Below, piece by piece: positions 49,833-59,490 of a stretch of DNA of 64,000 nucleotides. The notes beneath the pieces are model-generated. The model made no database searches, was not told where the DNA came from, and was given only the letters and a program-made list of their open reading frames with translations. The DNA comes from Portulaca oleracea (taxonomy: Eukaryota; Streptophyta; Magnoliopsida; Caryophyllales; Portulacaceae): the NCBI GenBank assembly GCA_029582165.1, contig CM055871.1, positions 32,590,276-32,654,275 on the forward strand. The letters run 5' to 3'. Made by a program: the position numbers and the translations under genes. Numbering within the stretch: position 1 is the first letter of the stretch; every line of letters starts with the position of its first letter.

Positions 49833-49865
49833 CTTGAAGTGTGCAGCTAAAGGAGTTGAAACTGC

Positions 49866-49885
49866 TTTACAGTTTTTTACAGTTT
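49866..49885. repeat. Exact 10-bp tandem duplication breaking the copia pol frame
   Basis: TTTACAGTTT occurs twice back to back (49866-49875 and 49876-49885) at the boundary between the reverse transcriptase and RNase H frames. Its length is not a multiple of three, and the two frames line up if only one unit is counted, so it is the direct cause of the break. Confidence 0.85.
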
Positions 49886-50454
49886 CTCATGTTGAATCTG
49901 TCCAACACCTTCTCCAGATATTTCTTCTGAGACAGGAACAACTTCCTTGCCTTTCTATCCCTTTGGATCTCCATACCCAAAATCTTCTTCGCCGCTCCGA
50001 GGTCTTTCATCTCAAACTCCTGGTTGAGTTGAGATTTCAGCTTCTTTATTAGTGACATGTCCCTGGAGGCAATCAACATATCATCCACATACAATAATAA
50101 ATAAATGAAAGACCTTTCTTCAAATTGCCTGTAGTACACACAATTATCATAGTGACTTCTTGTGTACCCTTGCCCTACCATAAAGGTATCAAACCTTTTG
50201 TACCACTGCCTGGGTGCCTGTTTAAGTCCATACAAGGACTTCCTTAATCTGCATACATTCTGTTTACCAGGAACGATGAAACCCTCTGGCTGCCTCATAT
50301 ATATTTCCTCCTCCAACTCGCCATGGAGAAAAGCTGTCTTGACATCAAGTTGCTCCAACTCCAAATCAAATAAAGCAACAAAGGCAAGCAAGGTGCGGAT
50401 CGACGTATGCCTCACGACTGGCGAGAATACTTCGTTGTAGTCGGTTCCTTCTTT
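49867..50454 (-). pseudogene. Copia reverse transcriptase, catalytic part
   Basis: The frame holds LEQLDVKTAFLHGELEEEIYM (first catalytic Asp), SLYGLKQAPRQWYKRF and LLLYVDDMLIA with the YVDD active site, followed by FEMKDLGAAKKILGMEI, all canonical for Ty1-copia reverse transcriptase. It is separated from the upstream 50455-50789 frame only by the TAG at 50455-50457 and ends at the 10-bp duplication. With catalytic residues present but the reading frame cut on both sides, no full polymerase can be translated. Confidence 0.9.
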
Positions 50455-50789
50455 CTAGTTGCAACCCCTTACCACTAATCTGGCCTTCCACCTTGCACTT
50501 TCTACACCAGGGATACCTTCCTTTCTCTTGTACACCCACTTCGCAGTAAGAGCTCGTCGCCCTTTAGGCAACTCACATAGCTCCCATGTATGATTTTTCT
50601 GCAGACTCTCCATCTCCTCTTGCATAGCTCCTATCCAATTTGAGGCATTCGGACAAGAGATGGCCTCCTGATAGGTAGAAGGTTCAGCACCTTCAGGAGT
50701 CTCCTCTGCAACACTCAGCGCATAAGCAATCATAGCATCATCTTCTTCAGTATATCGCACTGGTCTCCTGATCTCCCTCCTGGGACGAT
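50455..50789 (-). pseudogene. Copia reverse transcriptase, N-terminal part
   Basis: This frame contains the region ISCPNASNWIGAMQEEMESL and AKWVYKRKEG...ARLVVRG, the conserved start of copia reverse transcriptase (DUF-like RVT_2 entry). It ends at TAG 50455-50457. Upstream it runs into the solo LTR at 50790. Across that insertion it is in the same frame as the integrase frame, apart from the TAA at 52264-52266. Confidence 0.88.
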
Positions 50790-52242
50790 TGATAAGTGTA
50801 TTTTATATATATGTGATCTTGGGTAATTTAGAGCTAATTTGAGTAATTATTAATATGAATGTATTATTTTTATACTTGAATTCTCTATTTTATGCTTGGT
50901 TGGAGTTTGGTATAATTTTGTAGGAAATTGGTGTTTAAGTGAAGAAATCAAGCTTAAAATCAAGTGCATGGAGTCCAAGAGGATCACAATTGAAGAATAA
51001 ATCCACCCCCGAGGCCCAAGCTCAAGCCCAAGAACACATTGGATACCGGCAGATACCAACACGGGTGTGAAAAGACCTAACACGGGTCATTTCAGCCTCC
51101 AGAAAGTCGAGAATTTGATTCCATTGACCAACACGGTCCATGTCAGTTCAACACGACCCGTGTTGACCCTAGCACGGTCCGTGTTGACCTGGAATCACCC
51201 GTGTTGCTCCTGTTTATTGCAAAAATGGCGTTTCGGTTGCTCTTAATGCTATATAATTGATGTGTCCGGTGGTTTTTGCTGGCATTGACTACTACTCATC
51301 ATCATCCTCATCATCATATTCATCCATCCTTTCATCCATATTTCCATCCACATTCATCCATTGTGAAGATAGAGAGATTGGTTGAGTTTTGGAAGATTGG
51401 TTCCCAAGCATTGGAGAGAAGTGGAGGAGCAAAAGTCCCCACGGATAGACATTCAAGCAAGGATTGAAATCCAACTCGGTTTATTTCTCTTTCTTATAGT
51501 TTCCATGCTTTCTAGAGTAGAATTTGTTATGCTTAGTGAATCGAACATGAGTAGTGAGTAGGTTCATAAGTTTAGGGGATAAACCCTTATTAGTTTCTCT
51601 TATGGATTAAGTTTTGTTGGATTGAACAAGTTTGTTTATCTAGTTTGAATGCATTTTATTTAACCTTTGATTATGTTTGTCATTGTTTTTGACTGGCCAT
51701 CAAGAATATGGAATTAGATTGTTGAATGAAGTACCGAACGGAGAAATTCGATAATCAGAACCCTTAGGATTAAACTAGTTTATGAAGTGAACTAGAGATA
51801 GAAGACTTTGTAACTAGGGGTCATTGGATAATTTGATATTTAACTTAGATAAAATTGACACAATAAAGAGTCCAATAGATCAATTTTACTAAGCAATCCG
51901 TTTCATTGCCAAAAGCTCGCTACGGAATACATTATGCGATTATCGACCCTAAAATGTACCAAATTAGTGACATACATGTTCAATCCACTTGTTTGATTCA
52001 TAGAGTTACTTAGGTTTTATCCCCTGAACGCTTTTCCCATATTGATAATCCAAGTAAATTGTGTGAATATTTGTTGGTTTTGCCCTTTTTAGTGATTAGA
52101 AATAGAAAAAGTTAATCTAAATCAAAAACCCGACCGATTTAGCAATCACATAGGAAGCTAGTTTGGTGTGTACTTAGCAAAGTCCCTGTGGGATCGACCT
52201 TGATACTTGCTACACGAGCACCCGTGCACTTGCGGCCTATCA
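50790..52242. mobile_element. Solo LTR nested inside the copia element, 1453 bp
   Basis: The ends are TGATAAGTGTATTTT and GCGGCCTATCA, i.e. TGATA..TATCA, flanked by exact 5-bp duplications ACGAT (50785-50789 and 52243-52247). There is no primer site, coding domain or second LTR inside. The part near the right end (GTGGGATCGACC ... GTGCACTTGCGG) resembles the U5 ends of plant Ty3-gypsy LTRs, and a TATATAA lies near 51250. Both suggest plus orientation, opposite to the host copia. An interior run repeats AACACGG[T/A]CC/CCGTGTTG motifs (51050-51210). Confidence 0.85.
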
Positions 52243-52263
52243 ACGATCTCTAGCAATGCATGG

Positions 52264-53358
52264 TTATTCCTCCACCTGAGGAACATTCGTCTCAATCTCA
52301 GGCTCATCAACCTGAGTTGGTTCAGGAGCATCAGTAGTTTGCTCCTGATTGCAGGTTCCAGCAGCTCCACCTTGAGCCTGCTCCACCTCGAACACCATTC
52401 TTCCTGCATCCTTCTCCTGATTTCCTGCATCATCAGAAGTACCGGTAGATTCCATTCCAGATAACATAGCAGTTTCATTAAAGGTTACATCTCTAGACTG
52501 AATAACTTTCATCAAATCAGGACACCACATTCTATATCCCTTAGACTCAGACCCGTAACCTAGAAACATGCATTTAACAGCCCTGGGAGACAGCTTCCCA
52601 TCATTCACATGGACATATACAGGACATCCAAAAATTCTCAAATTAGAATAATTAACTGGATTACCTGTCCATACTTCCTCTGGAATCTGGTATTCGATAG
52701 AGGCATGAGGTGATCTGTTCAGCAGGTAGCAGGCAGTAGATATCACCTCTGCCCAGAACGATTTGTTCTTCCAAAGCCCTGCATTCGAGAGCATGCAGCG
52801 GGCTTTCTCCAAGAGTGTCCTGTTGATTCTCTCGGCTACCCCGTTTTGCTGAGGCTTACCCACCAAGGTTCGATGCCTCGCAATCCCATGCTCCTCGCAG
52901 AATTCAGTAAATTCAGAATCAACAAACTCCAACCCATTGTCAGTCCTGAGTTTCTTGATTTTCCTGCCTGTCTGGTTCTCCACCAAAGCTTTGAACTTCT
53001 TGAAATATGAGAATGTCTCATTCTTGTGCCGCAGGAAATAAACCCAAGTCTTCCTCGAGAAGTCATCCACGAATGTCAACATGTAGCGCTTGCCACCCAG
53101 TGATGGCACTCTAGCAGGACCCCATAAATCTGAATGAATATAATCAAGGATCCCTGTTGTTGTATGTTTAGCCCTTGAAAAGCTAACCCTCTTCTGTTTC
53201 CCGTAGACACAGTGATCGCAAAACTCCAACTTGCCGATCTTTGCGCCTTCAAGGTATCCCTTCTTGCTCAACATTGACATTCTCTTCTCGCCCATGTGGC
53301 CTAGTCTCATGTGCCACAGTTTTGTGCTGTCGGACTCATCAAGATTTAGGACTGCCAC
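52264..53358 (-). pseudogene. Copia integrase with GAG-pre-integrase zinc module
   Basis: A 364-residue frame. Residues 14-50 form the HHCC zinc module (LWHMRLGH with H16 and H21; CDHC with C47 and C50). The DDE catalytic triad is D77 (HSDLWGP), D140 (LRTDNG) and E176 (GVAERINRT), with 35 residues between the last two, as in retroviral-type integrases that insert cDNA into the genome. Further on lie FGCPVYVHV and CMFLGYGSESKGYRMWCP, conserved in copia, then an acidic linker. The TAA at 52264-52266 ends it just before the nested solo LTR. The catalytic core is intact but the upstream frame is lost, so it is a remnant. Confidence 0.92.
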
Positions 53359-54102
53359 TGCAGATCCTCGCCACCGTAGACCCCGCAGATGTATAGACCG
53401 CCTTCCCGATTCCCTTCATAAGAACCATGGAACCCCGCACACTTTCAAAACACCATCTTCTCCTTTGTACTGCAAATGCTAGCTTCAAGAGTACCCAAAG
53501 AAATTAAATTTCGAGTCATGTTAGGGATATGACGAACCTCCTCGAGGGTTCTAACGATGCCATCATGAGTCTTGATTTTGATGCTGTCGATTACCCATGA
53601 CTACGACCCCGGTGTCAACATTCTCATAAGACTCGAACCACCCTTATGAGGACACATATGATAGGTGCACCGTGTCAAGAACCCACTCATCTCTAGCTAT
53701 CCTACTCGATGTGGTAGCCAAGGCATCATCCGTAACTACAAACCCATCACCATCCGACTCGGACTCTACGCAGCTTGAGGTACCTGGTTTGTGTGATTAT
53801 CCTTACCCTCCCGCTCGGTCTCTGCTTTGCCCAACAGCTCTCTCTATATGCCCCATCTTACTACAAGAGTTACACTTCTTATTCTTGTGAGGATTCCTAG
53901 ACTTTGAACGGTGTTTAGACCTCCTCTAGACCCGCTTTCCTTACGCTCAAGCATTTCTACCCCTTACAACCATAGCATCACCAACATGGTCATCACAATC
54001 AGTATCAAGTTTCTCCTTAGACAGTAAACTAGCCTTTATTTCACTAAGGTTAAGGTCACCACGAATCCCAAACAACATGATTTCATTAAATTGTTTATGT
54101 GA
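53359..54102 (-). pseudogene. Degraded copia gag C-terminus and protease
   Basis: Several short frames hold pieces of the expected order. Near 53850-53900 (minus) KKCNSCSKMGH matches the first three ligands of a CCHC zinc knuckle, the fourth cysteine being out of frame. Near 53660-53690, EWVLDT matches the start of the aspartic protease active site, but the frame shifts right after it. Several single-base losses seem to be involved, so neither a nucleocapsid finger nor a protease is made. Confidence 0.7.
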
Positions 54103-54618
54103 TTAAGGTAGGTACAGAATTAAATGAAAATCATTATACACATCAGTGTGTTTTATATCCATTGATTCCAATTCAGTAATAATAGAATCAAATTCACTAA
54201 GATGTGCCTGAATAGAAGTACCTTGGGGCATCTTCAACCTGTAGAATTTCTCCTTCATTCGGTACTTGTTCGCACGACTCTTCGACATGTACAGCTCTTC
54301 CAGTTTGGTCCAGAGCACCCGAGGTTTCTCGATATGCATCACCTCTCTCTGAATGTGCTCTGCCAAACACAGCTGAATCCCTGCCAGAGTCTTATCTTCA
54401 AGCTTCTTCCACTCCCTTGGAGTCAGATTCCCCTTGATATCCTTCCGGAGTTTTTGGAATTCATCATCGCTCATTGTCGCATCAGTCTTCGTGTCGGGAT
54501 ACTCAATTACATCCCATAACCCGTGCTGAATCAGGACCGCCTTCATCTGCAGTCTCCACATAGTAAAACTCCTCATTCCATCAAATTTTGGAATATCGCA
54601 CTTCATGATTGAAGCCAT
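54103..54618 (-). pseudogene. Copia Gag N-terminal region (UBN2-type), truncated
   Basis: The ATG at 54616-54618 lies 24 bp inside the 5' LTR and starts MASIMKCDIPKFDGMRSFTM, a standard copia Gag opening. The WRLQMKAVLIQHGLWD and YMSKSRANKYRMKEKFYRLKM segments are typical of the capsid-like UBN2 domain that builds the virus-like particle. The frame derails near its end (DVYNDFHLILYLP and stop), where family members continue through another helix and a zinc knuckle. An in-frame extension upstream into the LTR exists but is not the likely start. Confidence 0.85.
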
Positions 54619-54627
54619 CTCAACCGT

Positions 54628-54639
54628 GCTCTGATACCA
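54628..54639 (-). promoter_or_regulatory. Primer binding site of the copia element
   Basis: Minus strand TGGTATCAGAGC, two bases inside the 5' LTR, complementary to initiator methionine tRNA. Confidence 0.92.
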
Positions 54640-54641
54640 CT

Positions 54642-55217
54642 TGTTAGAGAAAAAGTGAGTAGCAAGGTAACAGCGGAAGCGAATAATAGAATCGAAAATG
54701 AGATGACGGATATTACGACAAAATATAGGAACGAAAAAATAAGCGATAAAATCAAACACCAGAATTACGTGGGAAACCGAAGAACTCGGAGAAAAACCCA
54801 CGGACGGCGACAGCCAGAAAATAATCCACTATGAGAAAGGAGGAGTACAACCTGATCACTATCACAGGGTGTGATACGATCCACAAAGGAGATTACAATA
54901 ACAATCTCTCAACACTCAACTCACAATCTCTCAGGATACACTGGGGAAAATATTGGTGAGACCCCTTTCTCTCTCAATATTTCCTCTCTCTCTAGCTCTC
55001 TGTGTTTGCCAATGTGTTTTTGGTGGAAAAACATGCACCCTATTTATAGGGAGAACTCCCTATAACCTAACTTGACTCCGACTCCAAATAGATTTAGAAT
55101 CTAATACAATTAGGAAACCCAACACAATAAGGAAACCTAAATAATATCCTAATACAATTAGGAAACAAATAATTGTGAGATCAAGAGATTAGGTGATTTT
55201 AGGACACTTTCCTAACA
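54642..55217 (-). repeat. 5' LTR of the copia element
   Basis: 576 bp. On the minus strand it begins TGTTAGGAAAGTG and ends CTCTAACA. TATA-like CTATAAATA lies at plus 55041-55049. Confidence 0.92.
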
Positions 55218-55344
55218 TATTTAAAAGCGATCATGTTTATTTGTTTATTGTTCCAGATATATAAGTTGTATTGAAATATGCACCAAAAGTTCAACATCTA
55301 ACCCCACGCATTAGAAAGTAAGATACAGGCACCTTAGTGAAAAA

Positions 55345-55560
55345 CTACCTATGAAGGCAAACAAAATCTTTTGTCAAACTTCGCAGCACTTTGCTAACAA
55401 TAGCATAACCGTTGATGGTTTCCCGATACATTTTCATTTGACCGACGATTTTGTGCCCCTTTGTGAATAATCCTTGGACTAATATTTTCTCCTTCATAGC
55501 AAAAGTTTTAAATTTGCGCCCAAGAGATTTTAATTTAATTGCAAACGCCTTCTTTTCACC
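55345..55560 (-). pseudogene. Ty1-copia gag relic, copy 3
   Basis: Equivalent of 36310-36525. It is older than and unrelated to the intact-boundary copia element just upstream, since it is shared with copy 2. Confidence 0.55.
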
Positions 55561-56333
55561 TGGAATTCATACATGAATATTTGCAATACTAGCTTTGTGG
55601 GAGGTTATTGCCGTTAGAATTTAGGAAATTCATTACCCAAGTCCTATTGGATGAGGAACAAAACCTGTCTATTTTTTACAAGCCTCTCGTAATTGTTGAT
55701 CAGGTTAAGTCAGTGTTGGGTAGGCTTAGTGTATACTATATCCTCACCATATTGCAAAATTTCTAGGACCTAAACATGATTTTTATCGATTTTAAAACTC
55801 CAAAAGTGACATTTTTATCACTTAACAAATGGGACATAGGGGTTGAGCTGAAAAATCTCCTACATTACATTATAGTCATATATGGCTTGGCTTAGGTTGT
55901 GGACTCTATGTGGTTTTGTAAAAATCTATAGTTTAGGGCTTGACCAACTTTTGTTCTTCCCTCTTACATTACTCTTTCACTCTCTAGTGCTCAATGAGTT
56001 TGATATTAGTTTTGGGGCTTTTCTTAAGGTTTAGGCTGCATGTGTCATTTTTCCTAAAGAGTTGAGATGTCGTTTTTTCACTTTATGTATATATAATATA
56101 CACACACACACGCTATTTATTAGTTTTCTAATTGTGGTTCGACTTTCATACAAATTTTGTTGGCTAAAAACCCTTTACTGTATTTTTTCCCATTGAATCG
56201 AATTTCAATTTATCGGTAGAGACAATATGAACACAATTTTCTAAATTAAAAATAGTATCAAATACCAATAATGTTATAATATATTCTAAACTAATAAATG
56301 GTAGGATGCTTGATTATTTGGAATAAAAGAACA

Positions 56334-56334
<1 letters not shown>

Positions 56335-56397
<63 letters not shown>
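56335..56397. repeat. (TA)n microsatellite, copy 3
   Basis: About 62 bp of TA downstream of the nsLTP gene, longer than the matching run in copy 2. The minus frame that reads through it (56314-56724) is an artefact. Confidence 0.95.
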
Positions 56398-56400
<3 letters not shown>

Positions 56401-56620
56401 ATGCAACAAAACTAAAACGTACACAATAACATGCATGTAGCATGGATTGAAGACAACCATATCATCATGAATTGAATGACGTATGTCACTGTGAATCTTA
56501 TAAAATAAATGACGGTAGAGAGAACAAAGGTACGTAGGACAATGAGAAACTGAAACACACAAATGACGATAAGGAAACATTATATTGTTGTAGCATGCTA
56601 GGATGGATGAATGTGGTTTT

Positions 56621-56938
56621 TTAATCGCACTCAACAACTCCGAGATCGCAGACAGGAGCGAGGAGGTTCTTGAGATGGAAGACATCAACAACATTTTTGA
56701 GGAGGGGGACGACCTTGCAAGCACAGTCCTTTTGGGTCTTCAATGTGCTACAACAGAGCAAATCTGGGTTTGGCTGAAGAGGGTTATTCAAGTCTATTGC
56801 CGACAAACACGACACAATGCTCGCCAGATGTTGAGGCTCACAAGCGGCATCTGCCCCTCTCATCTCTGCCAATGCAATAATAGCCAATGCCATCAAGGCA
56901 AGGAAAACCAGTTTCTTTCCTACACATATGCCCGCCAT
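56621..56938 (-). CDS. Secreted lipid-transfer-type protein (8-cysteine motif), intact
   Basis: A single exon of 105 codons plus TAA. I take the ATG at 56936-56938, because the longer frame starts only at a GTG. Residues 1 to about 31 (MAGICVGKKLVFLALMALAI... to GADA) form a signal peptide. The mature part of about 74 residues has the eight-cysteine pattern C-x10-C-x17-CC-x8-CxC-x22-C-x6-C, which folds into a four-helix, four-disulfide cage around a lipid-binding cavity. It therefore belongs to the non-specific lipid-transfer protein superfamily. Spacing is mixed: the CC-x8-CxC-x22-C-x6-C half resembles type 2, and the longer first loops resemble rarer types. No GPI-anchor tail is seen. The TATA box lies at 57060-57068. 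Such proteins carry lipids in the cell wall, cuticle or signalling and often act in defence. The specific role here is unknown. Confidence 0.85.
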   Translation of the reverse strand: MAGICVGKKLVFLALMALAIIALAEMRGADAACEPQHLASIVSCLSAIDLNNPLQPNPDLLCCSTLKTQKDCACKVVPLLKNVVDVFHLKNLLAPVCDLGVVECD

Positions 56939-57059
56939 CCTCACTTTTTCAAATAATTAACTACTATTATATTATATAATCGACTAATAAATATTTTTCT
57001 ACCAATTAAGTAGTAGTGTTGAGGATTATCTCATATATGAACTGAAGCACCCAACATCC

Positions 57060-57068
57060 TATTTATAC
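57060..57068 (-). promoter_or_regulatory. TATA box of the nsLTP gene
   Basis: GTATAAATA on the minus strand, about 122 bp upstream of the ATG. The identical box lies at 38000-38008 upstream of the copy 2 pseudogene. Confidence 0.6.
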
Positions 57069-57564
57069 ACTTCATCACCTCCGGCCTTAGCCTCATTAAT
57101 TTACTACATTCATCACGTCCATTTTTATTTCCAATTCAACGATTCTCATCTTTTATTATCCATCATTGTTTTTCCCCGCTCATGTCTCATACATTATAAT
57201 ATAAAATGACATTCAAAATTTGCATATCCCTAAATCTACGCTATAATTATATGTCAAGTTCCACGCATTCACATTCAATGCACTACTTATTTGTCTCTTA
57301 TTTGTTTTTAGTTTCTTTTACAAATTAACATAGATCGACTACAATACCAATGAGTCTATTATGAATATACGATAAGGTGAAAGCTGGAGTCCTTTCCAAA
57401 TAAGGCAAGTATATTTTGGCTTAATTATTGTCATATTGATTATAACATTTTGTAAGTAGGTTAAATTTTAAATAATTAAGAAATATGTATGTATATAATG
57501 CTGACCAACGATCTAATTTTACTACCCTTCCTTACTCTAAGAGCAAACTTTAATTTGCATAGTA

Positions 57565-57819
57565 CTCCCTCCTTTTCATTATGACTGTCATGTAATAAAT
57601 GTTGTATGATCTTCGATGTTTTTTCTTTAACTGATAATTTTTTACATAATTTTTTATCTAAAAATTACAACATTAAAATCTTATGATAGTATTATCATTA
57701 CCAATCTCATGATAGTAATTTTTTTTTTATAACAAAACATTATATAAGTTAGAAACTTAATGGTCAAAGATTTTAAAGTTTTAATGACACGTAGATCAAA
57801 GTGACTGATAAAATGGGAG
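57565..57819. mobile_element. Stowaway-like MITE, copy 3
   Basis: Same element and site as 38505-38758: ends CTCCCTCCTTTTC and AAAATGGGAG. Confidence 0.7.
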
Positions 57820-59067
57820 ATAGTCATCTTCTAGGAAGAGTGTCGTTAATACCAAACATTTTGTAGAGGTGGCAAAAGTTTGATCGACCCAAAAAAAATC
57901 GGGTTTCGGGCACAACTTTTTGACCGAATTAAATTCGGGTGGGGTTCGGGTTTTGGTATTCTGAATCGGGTTTACCAAATTCAAATTGAAATTTTGATTC
58001 GTTAAATCAGGTTCCGATTGAACGGACCCGATTCTAGGAAAGTGTTAATGGAACATTAAGAGGATCAATCTTTACACTCGGTTAAATTCCGTCATTCATT
58101 AAAACCACCACCAACCGGCAAGACCCATTTATTGTTGTCTGACCACCACCATGTAGCCGCCGCCGCCTATTTACCACCACACCACACCTGGGCTGCTCCT
58201 TCTCCACCATTGTTGTCACCTGAAGCTGGAGAAAACCAACTCCCAATGCTATTGTCCATCCATTTTATTTATTTATTTATTATTTTTGAAAAACATACAA
58301 TTTCAATTATTTATAAAAATGAACTTCTAATAATTTCCTTAATTTTTTTGTATTTAAAAAACAATTCATACATATTCTTATTATTTAACGTCATATAAAA
58401 ACATAATACTTTTCCCAAAGTTGTAACGTTTATTTAGCGAAAGTTGTCAAAGGTTATCAAAACTTAACTTTTACCATACCGTCCATTTACCATTGAATTT
58501 TATTAAAGCATCACATTATATGTGCGTATGTTTGAGAGTAAATATCACTTTTTAGGAAAAAGAAATCTGAAAATAGTTTGTCTAAAATTTTAAGTTGTAA
58601 AAGATAATTATTATCATTCAATTCTCAATTCAATACATACAAAAATTTAGGAGTTTCGAGTTGGTGACCTTCAGTTTTTTTAAAAATTCAATCTCCATAT
58701 AGTATATCCGTATTTTTACCGTTTTCATTTGGTTAACATTTTAACTACACTTTTCTATCTAGTGCATCTATAAAAGTTATTAATATGCTGACTTGACAGG
58801 TAAAGGTTAAATTTTACTCCATTTGAAAAAAAAGACTAATAAAGTTTGGCTTTTATTTTGGGTTTAGTTTTGGCCTTTATATTTATCTTTGAGTGTTTGA
58901 TCTTATATTCTTTAAATACTTTATGTTCAGATAGGAGCCAAGTTTAAGGCCTTTTCTTTTTCTTCATAAGAGCATATTACTATATATGGTGTGTTTGGTA
59001 GTTTCCTAGAAAACATTTTCCTCGGATAACCATTCTCGAAAAAGACTTTCTATAGCCCCTAGGAAAA

Positions 59068-59490
59068 AATTAGTGTTTTAGATAGTGGATAGCGGTTTAG
59101 GTAGCGGATAGCGATTTAGGTAAGCAGATAGCGGTTTAACTAGCAGATAGCAGATGAATGGTCAACCGAGAATTGTGTTCGGTAAATTTTGCGGTTGAAT
59201 TAGCAGATTAATGTGAATTGACATAAAAGGATATCAATAATTTCCAAAGATAAAATTTTCAAAGGGTATTTTTTGACTAAAAAATATGAAACGTTACTCC
59301 AAACGCTAAACGTTAACTTTATTAATGTTTCACAAAACGCTCCTTAAAACACTAAACGCTCCTCAAAATGCTAGCTTACTGAACGCTAATAGTTATGCAA
59401 TTAGAGTTTTGACTTGGTCGATACGCTAAACGCTATCCTAAACGCTACTGCTGAACACAACCTAAAACGCTAATTTTACCGAACAGGGCC
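59068..59490. mobile_element. 5'-truncated MITE at a deletion junction
   Basis: The right end ACCGAACAGGGCC followed by TAA looks like a PIF/Harbinger- or hAT-type terminus (GGCCCTGTTCGGT inverted). The matching left terminus is missing. The left side begins directly at what should be the subterminal AAAATTAG[C/T]GTTTTAG. The interior repeats GATAGCGGTTTAG[G/C]TAGC and AACGCT motifs. Confidence 0.6.

Larger units (their letters stand above)
48432..55217 (-). mobile_element. Ty1-copia retrotransposon (Tork-like), non-autonomous by decay, nested insertion
   Basis: Two 576-bp LTRs (48432-49007 and 54642-55217) differ at about seven positions (near 98.8% identity by eye). 5-bp duplications TATTT flank the element (48427-48431 and 55218-55222). 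Read on the minus strand the order is LTR, primer site, gag, protease remnant, integrase, reverse transcriptase, RNase H, polypurine tract, LTR. That order, integrase before reverse transcriptase, defines copia. Gag and integrase wording is closest to the Tork/Tnt1 lineage as I recall it. Without the 1453-bp solo LTR inside (50790-52242) the element is about 5.3 kb. Stops and frameshifts in every domain make it incapable of autonomous movement. The empty target survives in array copy 2 (36181-36200). Confidence 0.93.
39547..58607. repeat. Segmental tandem array, copy 3 (complete unit)
   Basis: This is the only complete unit in the window: 19061 bp, or 12270 bp after subtracting the copia element and its duplicated target. 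It follows copy 2 directly and is followed directly by copy 4, with the same junction sequence (AAAAGATAATTATTATCATTC) on both sides. It carries intact knottin (44125-44466) and nsLTP (56621-56938) genes, both on the minus strand, about 12 kb apart with the copia and about 5.4 kb apart without it. Confidence 0.92.

Noticed and set aside
56603..56956. 117-residue plus frame opposite the nsLTP gene (also near 37545)
   Set aside because: It is the antisense shadow of the nsLTP coding sequence.
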